Assembly (NCBI GenBank): GCA_039720395.1
Contig: CM077831.1
Coordinates: 4,878,003-4,942,002, forward strand
Direction: 5' to 3'
Length of the DNA: 64,000 bases
Origin: Liquidambar formosana
Taxonomy: Eukaryota > Streptophyta > Magnoliopsida > Saxifragales > Altingiaceae
This document shows, piece by piece, positions 14,036 through 25,379 of the stretch. Within the stretch, counting starts at the first letter, position 1. Every line of letters begins with the position of its first letter. The translations under genes and the position numbers were made by a program. The notes below the pieces were generated by a model. The model was not told where the DNA came from and did not search any database. It saw only the letters and a program-made list of their open reading frames with translations.

Positions 14036-16724
14036 TGTCACACCCCATTTTTGCACCACCTTACTAGGGCTCATCATTTCATGTATGTTTTTGTTTTGTT
14101 TTTGAGTCTAGTCACTTGCATTAGTTTTTTAGGGTCACAAGGACAATGGATATGAATTTTGGTTTAATTCGGAGTTAATCTTGAGGGATAATAAGAGCTT
14201 TTGTGACTTGAGGGGCATAATCATCTTTTAAGTCCCAAACTTTTCATTTAACCTTGAAATGATCTCCAAATTGTCAATTGGAGTTCATATGGATGCATAT
14301 GAGGTATTTCTAGGTTCAATTTGATGAATCAATGGCTCGGGATTAAAATGGCTCGATGTAATTCAAGTTGGTTAGTTGACCCTCCTTTGGGTTAGCTCTA
14401 ATTGACTCACAATTACCAACCAAATCTTTTCAAATTGACTTTAATTAGTCATCATTTTATCCCTAAAAGTGTTTTACAAAGTTTAATTTTGATATCGAAA
14501 GCATTTGGTTTGATCCTATGTGCCTGCCTATGCTTAGCAAAGGTAGAGCATAGCGGTTAACCACCTTTGTCAAACCTAACGAAGCCCCCATGGTTAGTGG
14601 TTTTTACCCTAAAATGTTCAAAAATGTATTCCTCATCGAAACACGGTCATTTTGGCTTTTGTTTCATCAAAATCGGAATTCATTTGACCCTTGAAACACT
14701 TCTAGAAGGGAAAAGAGTCAAAATAGGAGAAAAATCCAAAGTGACCACCCAGCCCCAAGCGGCTAGCCGCCTGGGCCCAGGTGGCTAGCCACCCAGGCCC
14801 TGGTGGTCACCCAAGAGCACTTTCCTATTTGCTCTATACTTCCTTGCTGAAGCGGACTTCTCCCTATTTTGACGTATTTGGGCTCTTTTGGATGAGTTTC
14901 CTTCTAATTTTTGGTAACTTCTGAGTTACTTAAGTCCCAAGGGGGTCTCTAATAGCCTTTGGATTAATTTCTAAGGTTTTAATCCCAGCCATTGGTTTAT
15001 CCATAGTAAACTCTATAAATACCCCCTATGCTTCAGCACAAAGGGAGCCACTTTATGCATTAAAACCTGAGTGTTTGAGAGAGAATAAGAGAGAGAGACT
15101 TGAAGGAGAGCTAGAGGACCTGCTGTAGCCTTGGAGAACATTGATTCAAGTCATCTACAAGAGCAAGAGAGAGTCTACACAGCAGCAAGGAAGGCTTTCC
15201 TAAGGTATTCTTCTTTTCTATTCAAGCTTAAATTAGGGTATCATGTAGAATAGCTTTATTGCATGCAATGCTTATGATTTCTACAATGGATTGAGGTTTC
15301 TATTAGTTAATACATGTGATAATAATGATGCTCATGATGAGTTTTGCATGTTTTAGAGTTAGTTCATAGGTCTTAATGCATAGTTGTGATTCTAGTGCTT
15401 CTATTGTCCTTATGTTAGAATAGCATCATTGCATGTTAAAGTTAAGATTTTTATCATGTTCTATTGCTTTAGTTAGTTAATTTGCATGATTTAAGTTCTG
15501 TTTAATATGATTCTAGCATGTTTAGAGTTTGTTTTGTGTGTTTTTAAGCATGTTTGTGAGTTTAGCGTTTTTTGTGTCCTTGTTTTAAGTTAGTTTCGTA
15601 CAGCATGTTAGTCAAGGTCTTTTTATTGATTTTTCTTCATAGTTGCATATAGAGTAACTATGATATTTTTGCATGCATGTTAGTTGATTTCTAGGGTTTT
15701 TATGCATGATATGGTTCTAGGATTGTGTTAGAGCTCATGTTTATTCGCTGTTTTTGCTATTAGCATGATTAGTGGATGATTTTAGGCCTTAATACTATTC
15801 TGTCCAGATTTATATATCATTATGTTTGCATGGTTTTGAGCACGTGTAAGGGTGCAAATAGGTGTGGTAATTGTCTTATGGCAAATAGAGCTGCCATTGC
15901 TTGAAATTGCTAATGCTTAGAGCTATTGCGCTCAGGTAAGTGGGTGTGAAGGTGCCCCAATTCACCTCCCTTCTTAACTCTCTCTCTTCTCCCTCGTAGG
16001 GTTAGTTTTTAATATGAATCAATGGTCTTAATCAAAGGTTTCCTTCAATAATAAAATTCTGGTTTTTAATCGAAGTTTCCATCTTGTGAAATTCTAAATT
16101 CAAACTTGGTTTATTTAATTCTTTTTCAAATAAGGAAACCTAGGGTTTTTACTATAGGTTTATATTAGGATTTAACCTTAGTTCTAATCGAACTACGTGG
16201 ACTTTGATCCATGTATTCCGTTGCATGGTACGTAGGTGCTCAATTTGAGGCTCAAGTCCGTTCTAGGATCCAAGTATCCTAGGTTTTTCTCTTCTCTCTT
16301 CTTTTTTTTTTTTTGTTTTATTTTATTTTCTTTATTTGATTGTGCATGGATGAATAGATGGAATATATGATATGCATGCTGTCTTGTGATGATATATGTT
16401 GATTTTGTGTGTTGAAAAGACATTAATTTAGCCCAAATAAACCGAGAGACCGAAAGGGTGACATGGGTGCCTATAGGCTTTGCCTAGAACCTTCCCATGT
16501 CATAACTTAGCCTCTGAATCCCTAGTCTCTTTGGTTTCCAAAAGATCGTTTTTGCCTTTCCTTTTTAAACATGGAGTCATTCAATTTTTTTCTTTAAAGC
16601 AAAAGTGTTTTTAGGGTTTTCTTTGTTTCCTTTAAAAAATGAGGTGGCGATTCCTTTTTCTTTTTCAAACTTTAATTCCCTCTATTTCTTTTCAATCCTT
16701 GTGGGCCAATTTCCGGGGTTCACA
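14036..16724 (+). repeat. Tat-type LTR Y (plus strand)
   Basis: A complete 2,689-bp LTR from TGTCACACCCC to GGGGTTCACA. It has the U3 palindrome (14741-14815), a TATA box (15014-15021), long T-rich transcribed sequence and an oligo-T run near 16304. It interrupts the gag of element 0; the five bases before it are ATAGG (14031-14035), but the partner duplication is not found because the element's far side is rearranged. The U3 half is about 95% alike by eye to the inverted fragment at 17135-18231. Confidence 0.88.
14741..14815. promoter_or_regulatory. GC-rich palindromic module, LTR Y
   Basis: A copy with arms GTGACCACCC and GGTGGTCAC and cores GGCTAGCC. The left outer arm (CTCGG) has decayed to AATCC. 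It is about 200 bp upstream of the TATA box at 15014. Confidence 0.72.
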
Positions 16725-17134
16725 GTTTGGCGACTCCACTGGGGACTTGTGGGCTAGACTCTATAAAGTTTAATTGGGTTAAGTTAATTTCTTATGTTTA
16801 ATTAAAAATCAATCACATGCATCCCCTTGATTGTGTGCTTTCATTTATTGCATTGTGTGCGCAAACTGTTGCATGATAGGTTCGATTGTCCCTCGATGTA
16901 TCCTTGCCAACGATGGGCCTAGTTTCAACCTTGGTTTTCCTGATTCCAAGTGTTGGGGTGAAAGCTATCAACCTCTCTTGCCTAGTACCCTTGGGCTTGC
17001 CCGTGGGTATATTAAATGAGTTAATCACGTACTGCTAGACCCACGCAGTGTTCCTGATGCCACATGTGGTTAGGTATAAAGATTGCTCAAGCAAGTGAAG
17101 GACCCTAGCCAACCCTCTCTTAGTTCATGTAGCT
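16725..17134 (+). mobile_element. Primer-binding site and leader of element Y
   Basis: TGGCGACTCCACTGGGGA (16728-16745) follows the LTR by three bases and is the primer site, of a kind used by Tat/Ogre elements (probably complementary to an Arg tRNA). About 390 bp of untranslated leader follows and matches 48079-48430 of element 3. It then stops abruptly near 17134 and continues as LTR sequence in the opposite orientation. Confidence 0.8.
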
Positions 17135-18231
17135 TTAGCTCTCCTTCAAGTCTCTCTCTCTTATTCTCTCTTAATCACTCAAATATTAATGCATAAAGTG
17201 GCTCCTCTTGTGCTGAAGCATAGGGGGTATTTATAGAGTTCACTAAGGATTAACCAATGGCTGGGATTAAAACCCTAAAAATTAATCCAAGGGCTATTAG
17301 AGACCCCCTTGAGGCTTAAGCAATTCAGGAGTTACCAAAAATTAGAAGGAAACTCATCTAAAAGAGTCCTTGTTCGTCAAAATAGGGAAAAGTCCGCTTC
17401 AGCAAACAAATAGAGAAAAATTAGGAAAGTGGCCTCGGGTGACCACCAGGGCCTAGGCGGCTAGCCACCTAGCCGCCACCTGGGCCCAGGCGGCTAGTCG
17501 CCCGGGGATGGGTGGTCACCCGAGCCCACTCCGGATTCTTGCCCTATTTTGACTCCTAATCCTTCTAGAAGTGTTTCAAGGGGCAAATTAAGTCCAATTT
17601 TGATGAAACAAAAGCCCAAACGACCGTGTTTCGATGACGAATACATTTTTAAACATTTTAGGATGAAAACCACTAACCATGGGGGCATGGTTAGGTTTGA
17701 CAAAGGCGGTTAACTGCTATGCTCTACTTTGCTAAGCATAGGTATGCACATAGGATCAAACCAAATGCTCTCCATATCAAAATTAAACTTTGTAAAACAC
17801 TTTTAGGGATAAAATGATGACTAAAGAAAGTCCATTTGAAAAGATTTGGTTGGTAATTGTGAGTCAATTAGAGCTAGCCCAAAGAAGGGTCAATTAACCA
17901 ACTTGAACTATATCGAGCCATTTTAATCCCGAGCCATTGATTCATCAAATTGAAACTAGAAATACCTCACATGCATCCATATGAACTCCAATTGAAAATT
18001 TGGAGATCATTTCAAGGTCAAATGAAAAGTTTGGGACTTAAAAGACGATTATGCCCCTCAAGTGACAAAAGCTCTTATTATCCCTCAAGATCAACTCTGA
18101 ATTGAACCAAAATTCATATCCATTGTCCTTGTGACTCTAGAAAACTAATGCAAGTGACTAGACTCAAAAACAAAACAAAAACATGCATGAAATGATGAGT
18201 CCTAGTAAGGTAGTGCAAAAATGGGGTGTGA
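17135..18231 (-). repeat. Truncated 3' LTR of element 1
   Basis: The minus-strand LTR start is at 18231 (TGTCACACCCC). It keeps U3 with the palindrome and the TATA box (plus 17228-17235), then ends near 17135 against the Y leader. About 1.1 kb of a 2.7-kb LTR remains. It forms a large inverted repeat with the U3 half of LTR Y. Confidence 0.83.
17434..17524. promoter_or_regulatory. GC-rich palindromic module, element 1 LTR
   Basis: Arms CTCGGGTGACCACC and GGTGGTCACCCGAG are intact. The middle is longer than in other copies (91 bp) through an extra AGCCACCTAGCCGCC segment. Confidence 0.75.
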
Positions 18232-18274
18232 CAAAAGCCCCACATTGGCGAACAAGTTACACTTGTGAACCAAT
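18232..18274 (-). other. Polypurine tract and adjoining hairpin, element 1
   Basis: On the minus strand TGTGGGGCTTT (18242-18232) directly precedes the 3' LTR and is the polypurine tract. Just upstream is a 14-3-14 hairpin (18244-18274) whose inner stem is ACAAGT / ACTTGT and whose outer stem is ATTGG / CCAAT. The same hairpin, of the same size, is present in elements 2 and 3. Confidence 0.75.
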
Positions 18275-18439
18275 GATAAAGAACAACCCATTTTTGCCAA
18301 AAAGCCTGGAGAGATCACACACTGTACCAACAATGATAGGAGGTTGAAAACCTGAGATTGAAATAAGGAAGTGTACCCAAGTCATGAGTATACTTAAACC
18401 ACTGGGGGTTGAGAATTGAAAAGAGAAGCATATTCAAGC

Positions 18440-19160
18440 CACTACGAATGAACATACTTTTGAAATGGAATGATATATTCAAGTCACGAATATATTTAAC
18501 CAAGTGATTGAGAATGAGATCTGAAAAGCATATTCAAGGAATACACTTTTGAAATGGAGAAATATATTCAGGTCACGAATATATTTAACCAAGTGATTGA
18601 AAGATACTGAGAAGTATACTCAAGTGATGAGTATACTTTTGAAATGGAGAAATATATTCAGGTCATGAATATATTTAACCAAATGATTGAAAAAGACTGA
18701 GAGTACATTCAAGTAATGAACATACCTTTGAAATGAAGAAATATATTCAGGTCACGAATATATTTAACCAACTGATTGAAAAAGACTGAGAAGTACACTC
18801 AAGTGATGAGTATACTTTTGAAATGGAGAAATATATTCAAGCGATGAATATATTTAACCAAGTGATTGAAAAAGACTGAGAAGTATACTCAAGTGATGAG
18901 TATACTTTTGTAATGGAGAAATATATTCAAGTGATGAATATATTTAACCAAGTAAGTAACAATGATCTAAGAAGTTCACTCAAGTGATGAGCATACCATT
19001 GAAATGGAGAAATATATTCAAGTAATGAATATATTTAACCAAGTAAGTGACAATGATCTGAGAAGTATACTCAAGTGATGAGTAGACCATTGAAATTGAG
19101 AAATATATTCAAGTGATGAATATATTTAACCAAGTAAATGACAATGATCTGAGAAGTATG
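18440..19160. repeat. 91-bp tandem array, first block
   Basis: Degenerate to good copies of a 91-bp unit. Each unit has two hairpins with the seven-base loop AAGTGAT or a variant. One has stem AAATATATTC / GAATATATTT and the other varies (TATACTC / GAGTATA, TACACTC / GAGTATA, TGTTC / GAACA). The block is interrupted at 19161 by a copia LTR flanked by GTATG. Positions 18275-18440 hold AT-rich sequence and decayed units. Confidence 0.85.
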
Positions 19161-20098
19161 TGTTAGGATTATGCCCTAGAGCCAATCATAGAGATGATTA
19201 TTTAGGGATTAGGAACAATCATTTGATTTCATTTATGTATGTCACATTTATTATTGATTTAATAAAAGGGCTTATTCTATTATGTTTATATGCATCATTT
19301 ATATTTACATAATATGTCCATGGAGTTAGAGTTGAGAATATGGAATTACAAAGAGTTGTAATTTTGAGACTATAGATATATCTCTGTACTAAACTCCTTA
19401 AGCATTCCTAGTTGAAGGTTCACTATGATGGACAGTAATGAACTATAGGACTAGCACTTGTTAGGTTGACTCTATAGGAGGATAGCTAGTCTCAAGCTAT
19501 TTGTGTGGAGACACTACAACCAACAAGTGGGTGCCTATTATAAGAATAGGTACACTGAATGTGACCAAAGATATGAGATAAACTGAATGGAGTTTTATCC
19601 TGCCTGTCAATCAGTTTCTCATTGTTATAGTGGTACAAGTAATCCTTAGACCTGAGACACCATAGTTGCCTTATGCATGTAGATTTAGAAGTTTGATAAC
19701 ACTAAGTGCAGATCCTATTCAGGGGTCTGCAAAGGTGTTCATTGGCCCTACTGCTATGTGTATGAAGGCATGTGAGTGATCAACAAGGGATCCATCACTC
19801 TCAGGAAAAAGAGAGAGAATGTCTCATATAGCATTCATAATATAACTCATTAAATCCATGGCCATGGTAGGATGAATATGAAAAGAGTTTCATGAGTTCA
19901 TCAATGAGTTGATATCTATGAATGAGTATAAAGTAATTGAACTAGGGACTTGACAAACTTCCATATCCTATTAGTTCAATTGGAGACATTGTGTTGAAGG
20001 AAGGATGCAATTGTAACCTATAAACTATAACAGAAGGGTTCTTTGTAAATGACTATTCACCTCATTAAGGACCACACCATGAGCCATATGCTAGGTGT

Positions 20099-21757
20099 TG
20101 TTAGGATTATGCCCTAGAGCCAATCATAGAGATGATTGTTTAGGGATTAGGAACAATCATTTGATTTCATTTATGTATGTCACATTTATTATTGATTTAA
20201 TAAAAGGGCTTATTCTATTATGTTTATATGCATCATTTATATTTACATAATATGTCCATGGAGTTAGAGTTGAGAATATGGAATTACAAAGAGTTGTAAT
20301 TTTGAGACTATAGATATATCTCTGTACTAAACTCCTTAAGCATTCCTAGTTGAAGGTTCACCATGATGGACAGTAATGAACCATAGGACTAGCACTTGTT
20401 AGGTTGACTCTATAGGAGGATAGCTAGTCTCAAGCTATTTGTGTGGAGACACTACAACCAACAAGTGGGTGCCTATTACGAGAATAGGTACACTGAATGT
20501 GACCAAAGATATGAGATAAATTGAATGGAGTTTTATCCTGCCTGTCAATCAGTTTTTCATTGTTATAGTGGTACAAGTAATCCTTAGACCTGAGACACCA
20601 TAGTTGTCTTATGCATGTAGCTTTAGAAGTTTGATAACACTAAGTGCAGATCCTATTCAGGGGTCTGTAAAGGTGTTCATTGGCCCTACTGCTATGTGTA
20701 TGAAGGCATGTGAGTGATCAACAAGGGATCCATCACTCTCAGGAAAAAGAGAGAGAATGTCTTATATAGCATTCATAATATAACTCATTAAATCCATGGC
20801 CATGGTAGGATGAATATGAAAAGAGTTTCATGAGTTCATCAATGAGTTGATATCTATGAATGAGTATAAAGTAATTGAACTAGGGACTTGACAGACTTCC
20901 ATGTCCTATTAGTTCAATTGGAGACATTGTGTTGAAGGAAGGATGCAATTGTAACCTATAAACTATAACAGAAGGGTTCTTTGTAAATGACTATTCACCT
21001 CATTAAGGACCACACCATGAGCCATATGCTAGGTGTTACTCATGGTTAGTAGAAGCCCTAATTGATATAAGTGAGTTATAATCAATTAGGGAATTGGAAG
21101 GAGTTCCAATTAGACCCTAAATGGAAAGAGTTCCATTGTGCACACCTTGTGCTATTCCTACTACTTAATGATGTGAACCCAATGGGTCACACACTAATCA
21201 TGCAAGAAGGGTTTTAAAGTCTATGAGAGAAAGGGTTTTAGTGAATAAAGAATAGTTCTTTATGGGCCTATTTGTATTTGATACAAATAATAGGGGTTAA
21301 TGTGCAATTAAGAGTAATTACACATAACCCTATTAGGGTTTCTTCCCCATGGCCAGCCCCCTTTAGTGGGCTGCCTATATAAGTCACATTTATGTGTGAC
21401 ATGGCATAAGAGGCTTGCACAATAAACCCTAGCCGTCCAGCCCCTTGGAGGCTCTCTTCTCTCTCTCTCTCTTCTCCACCTCTAGCAACAACAAGGAAGA
21501 AGAAAGAAAGGACTTGAAACTCTAGCTAGGTGTGGATACCGTTGGAGGCAGCACACTTGGGCTGCTCATTCACCGCTGTCCGGAGTAGAAGCTTGGAGCA
21601 AAACGGAGAAGATAAAAATCCTGTAAGTGTTCTAACCCTCTTCGTAGTTAGGGTTTGATTTTGTGTTATGCATAGTTAGATTCATGGGATTGGGAATCGT
21701 AGGAAAAATTTTTTATATTCCGCACTTCTATTTTTCCCTCTTGTTCGATTCCCAATA
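20099..21757 (+). repeat. 5' LTR of element C
   Basis: 1,659 bp. It has a TATA box (TATATAA, 21376-21382) and a CT-rich microsatellite near 21445 in the transcribed part. It ends CCCAATA where the 3' LTR ends CCCAACA, so the canonical terminal CA has become TA. Confidence 0.92.
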
Positions 21758-21758
21758 G

Positions 21759-21771
21759 TGGTATCAGAGCC
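21759..21771 (+). other. Primer-binding site, element C
   Basis: TGGTATCAGAGCC, one base after the 5' LTR, is the standard complement of the initiator-Met tRNA 3' end used by plant copia elements. Confidence 0.92.
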
Positions 21772-23263
21772 ATGATTATGCATAATACAAAATACATATG
21801 GGCTGGTAATTATGGTGTAGTTGAATGATTCAAAAATCTGGAAAATTTTTTCTGCATAATTGGTTTTCCTCCATGGCTGAACCTAGGGTTTGGAACCCTA
21901 GGTCAATTCTCTTCTACTCCTCTTCTAATTGATGGTTAAGTGTATCCATGGATGCAATGGGTTGCATAGGGTTTGAGTTTGGAGAAGAAGAATAAGGAAA
22001 CTAGGGTTTTATAAAACTGTTATGAACAGTTTTCATGGTTGCCATGAAAAACCGTCATCTTGTTTTGCCTGCCGAATTCAGAGTTCTTCTCCAAAATTTT
22101 CGAGCCATATATGGTTAGAAAGCTCTTTGAATAAGCTTTCCAACCCAACAAACGGTGCGTCAATCCGAGTTCTGTAGTGAAAGTTATGAATTGTTTACTA
22201 CAGGCTGTCTGGAAAGACAGTTTTGCTCGGGAATGATGCAATAGCCACAACTTTGAGTTATTGATGGAGATCAAAGGCATGGCAATGGTAGCCAAACTTG
22301 GGTTATGTTCTAGACATGGTAGGGAAAGGTTCCCAAGCATTTAGATGCATTATAATTGGATTAAGATGCTGGAACAGAAGGAAGAAGGAGAAGAACACCA
22401 TGGAGGCTGAATCTGGGTTTTAGAACCCTAAGGTTCTTGCAATTAATTCTAATTAAAGCTGCTGTATTTATGATGGAAGATCATTGTAGGATCATTATAT
22501 ATAATGTATATATGATTTTCTTTAAGTTTCAAAAAGGTTTTGATGGAAAAAGATTCAAAAAGTTTGAAAATTTTTCATGAACAGCATAGCAGATTTTCTC
22601 TGCAGAAAAGTCATCAATGGAGTTTTGATTAGAACTTGAGTTAGGGAACTCCAAATTGCATGAAACCAATTGCATTAGTTTCCTAAGACATGTAGGATAC
22701 TGGGAAAATTCGTTTGGTAGCCTAATGCATTCATCTTGCTGGGTTTTAAATCAATTTCTGACCATGGACAGTGTGCTGTCAAATTCTGGGCAGCCTACTG
22801 TTGTTTTAATTGTTTAGAACAATTGGTGATGATTTGATCATCCAAACCTCATCTATTAGCTTAGTATTTCATGTAGGGACATGATACAAAAGCTGGTTTC
22901 AATGGAGGAGTCGAATTGATAAGGATTTAGAAGCTATTGTGACCTTCAAGGTCTGCAACAGTGGCTCCAGCAATGGGTTTTGGAAACCCTAATTGTTCTT
23001 GATGATGGCAGCCACTTCCACCACTTCTCACATGTCCAGAGGCTTGTCCCACACCCCTAGGATGTTCTCCCATGACTGGCCATGGCCTCCCACAGTCGTT
23101 GGTGGCCATGGCAGCCTAGCCAAGCTCAGGCAGCCCCCTGGTAGTGACGGCTGCATAGAGTTAAGGATGAAACCCTAATTTTGAGTTAATGATGAAACCC
23201 TAATTTCATTGTGGCATTAATTAAAACCCTAATTGGAATATTAATTACCTTAATTAAGAGTTA

Positions 23264-23290
23264 ATGATTGGTCATTAAATGACCAATCAT
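23264..23290. repeat. 27-bp CCAAT palindrome 1, element C
   Basis: A perfect palindrome with 13-base arms, the reverse-oriented counterpart of 1626-1652 and 7506-7532. Confidence 0.8.
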
Positions 23291-23453
23291 GGTTATTAAT
23301 TGTTAGGGCATAATTAATACCATTAATGATGCCTAGGGTTAGGGTTTTTGATAATCCTAATTAGTGTAATTAATTAAGGGTAATAAATACCCTATTTGGC
23401 ATTAATTAAACCCTAATCCCTTTTATTAAATACCGTATGAACCTAGGGTTTTA

Positions 23454-23480
23454 ATGATTGGTCATTAAATGACCAATCAT
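23454..23480. repeat. 27-bp CCAAT palindrome 2, element C
   Basis: The second perfect copy, 190 bp from the first. The same spacing is seen in elements A and B. Confidence 0.8.
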
Positions 23481-25379
23481 AAGGCATTTAATGATTAGGG
23501 CTTGCATTTAGGGTTTAGGGTTATGCATTTAGGGTTTAGGGTTTTAGGAAACCCTAATGCACTAATTCATCATTTAATTGATTTTATTTAATTCCCATGT
23601 TAATTATTTAATTAATATTGATTAATTTTATAATGTTTTAAATGGTTTAAAATACAATTGGGGATTAAATTAAAATCTGGAAATTCTTAATTAAATGAAA
23701 TTGTTTTGTTTAAATAAGGAAACCCTAATATTGGATATTAGAGTTATTTTAGGAAACTTTATATGTTTCTATTAATTTGATTAATTGAAACTAAATGTCT
23801 TAAATGTTAAGACTTTATTTAATTCTGGATATTTTTGTTTAAACCTAATAAGATTAGGATGCATTAATGAGATTAATGTAAATCATTCAAGAGAATTACC
23901 ATAATGCCCATATGTTTTAATGCTTACAGTTTTTCTTTACATTATGCAATGAGATTGTATGTATGTGCTTGGATGATGATTATGGACTATACCCCTTAAA
24001 CCAATTGTGATTGGCCGTCTTATGAATGGGTTGTAATAATTTTTCAAGAGTTGTAATTTTATTATGGTGATGTAATTTATTATTTGGGGCTTGCATGCCA
24101 CCTTCCCTCTCTCTCTATCATTCTCTTATGTACCCCACATTCCCCTTATGTATCCCTTTCTATATATTATGTAAATGCTATGTAATCGAGAGCGCACTAA
24201 GGAGCATGGTGGACCCAAAGGAGCATGATAGAGCCCAACAAGCCAATGGTGGAGACCATCAAGCCAAGGGAGCAGATTGAAGGACTTGAAAGCTTAGAGA
24301 AGTGTTTCAAGACAGCATGCATGTTTCGAATGTGTTATTTTACGATCACCTACACCCACCTTAGACCTTGGATTCAATCTATTGGCTTGGATTGAATCCT
24401 CTCAAAGTCCATAATCATCATAGTGGGAGCTTTAATTTATGAGATAATTGTATTAGCTCCAATACCATAGTTTGGTATATGTTACCTATTCACTTAGGGA
24501 CTAATATCAAAATATGGTACTTTATATATGTTGATTTATAATAGCATGAGATGTATGATTATAAATAGCATAATTTATATGTTTAAATTTTGATACATAG
24601 GATGCATGTTAATTTGATGAGACCCTTTAAAACCCCTTTTATTTAATATTAAGTTGAAAATGGAGAAGTCATTGGGGAATGAATTCTTCATTGCCTTCCA
24701 TCATTATAGGATCATCTAACGTCCCTTAATGTGGGTACCTGGCTGCAGACATGTAGGAGCTACCCATGTTAAAGACATTACTTGAAACTATCACATATGA
24801 GATATCATGGGGTGCCTAAACTGGTATATACCAAGAAACTAACATGTGAGGTATATATTTGGCGAAACATACCTGTGTGAATGATGGGTTTAACTTAACT
24901 AGGGAAGTATTCCAAGAAACTAACATGTGAGGTGTATGTTCCCTAGAGGCAAAATGATTGGAACTTGCTTATGAAGCAATAGACAAAGAGTTGTCTTCTT
25001 ATTGTGGGTTAGAAGTCAAGAAACTAACATGTGAGGCTTCTAGGTCACAGTGGGACCCCAATCCCCATTAGGAATGAGATTCCCGAATTCCATTAGAGGG
25101 TGTATGGAATTTGATAAAATAGTGGGAGGTACCATATGATTAAAGACCCAATCATTATGGATAAAAATGAAATCTAATTCTTTGTTTATGTAGATTACCT
25201 AATTACTCACCTCAAAACCCCTATTTCCTAATATAGGATATTGATAGTTTGACTAAACCCGATTTCTTTGATTGACTTAGGAAATTGAGAATTGTTCTCA
25301 ATTTCAAAAGATTGTTTATATGCTATTAGGCCTTTTATTAAAGGCCCTCCATAAAACATCCTAAGAAGAAAAAGACACT

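Larger units (their letters stand above)
21772..25379 (+). other. Non-coding leader of element C
   Basis: About 3.6 kb between the primer site and the first pol remnant, without a convincing gag frame. It contains a 61-codon frame (22993-23178) also present, at the same length, in elements A and B. It also has two 27-bp CCAAT palindromes, an interstitial telomere-like patch with repeated TTTAGGG (about 23505-23545) and three copies of AAGAAACTAACATGTGAGG (24833-24851, 24914-24932, 25018-25036). The matching parts of A and B are equally non-coding. Confidence 0.7.

Noticed and set aside
13535..14077. Frame start MMSPSKVVQKWG as gag N-terminus of element 0
   Set aside because: Those residues come from the reverse strand of LTR Y; the gag sequence proper begins at 14035.
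22020..22340. 106-codon minus-strand frame in the copia C leader
   Set aside because: Antisense to the element, broken in the matching region of element B (about 8450-8780), and without a recognisable domain.
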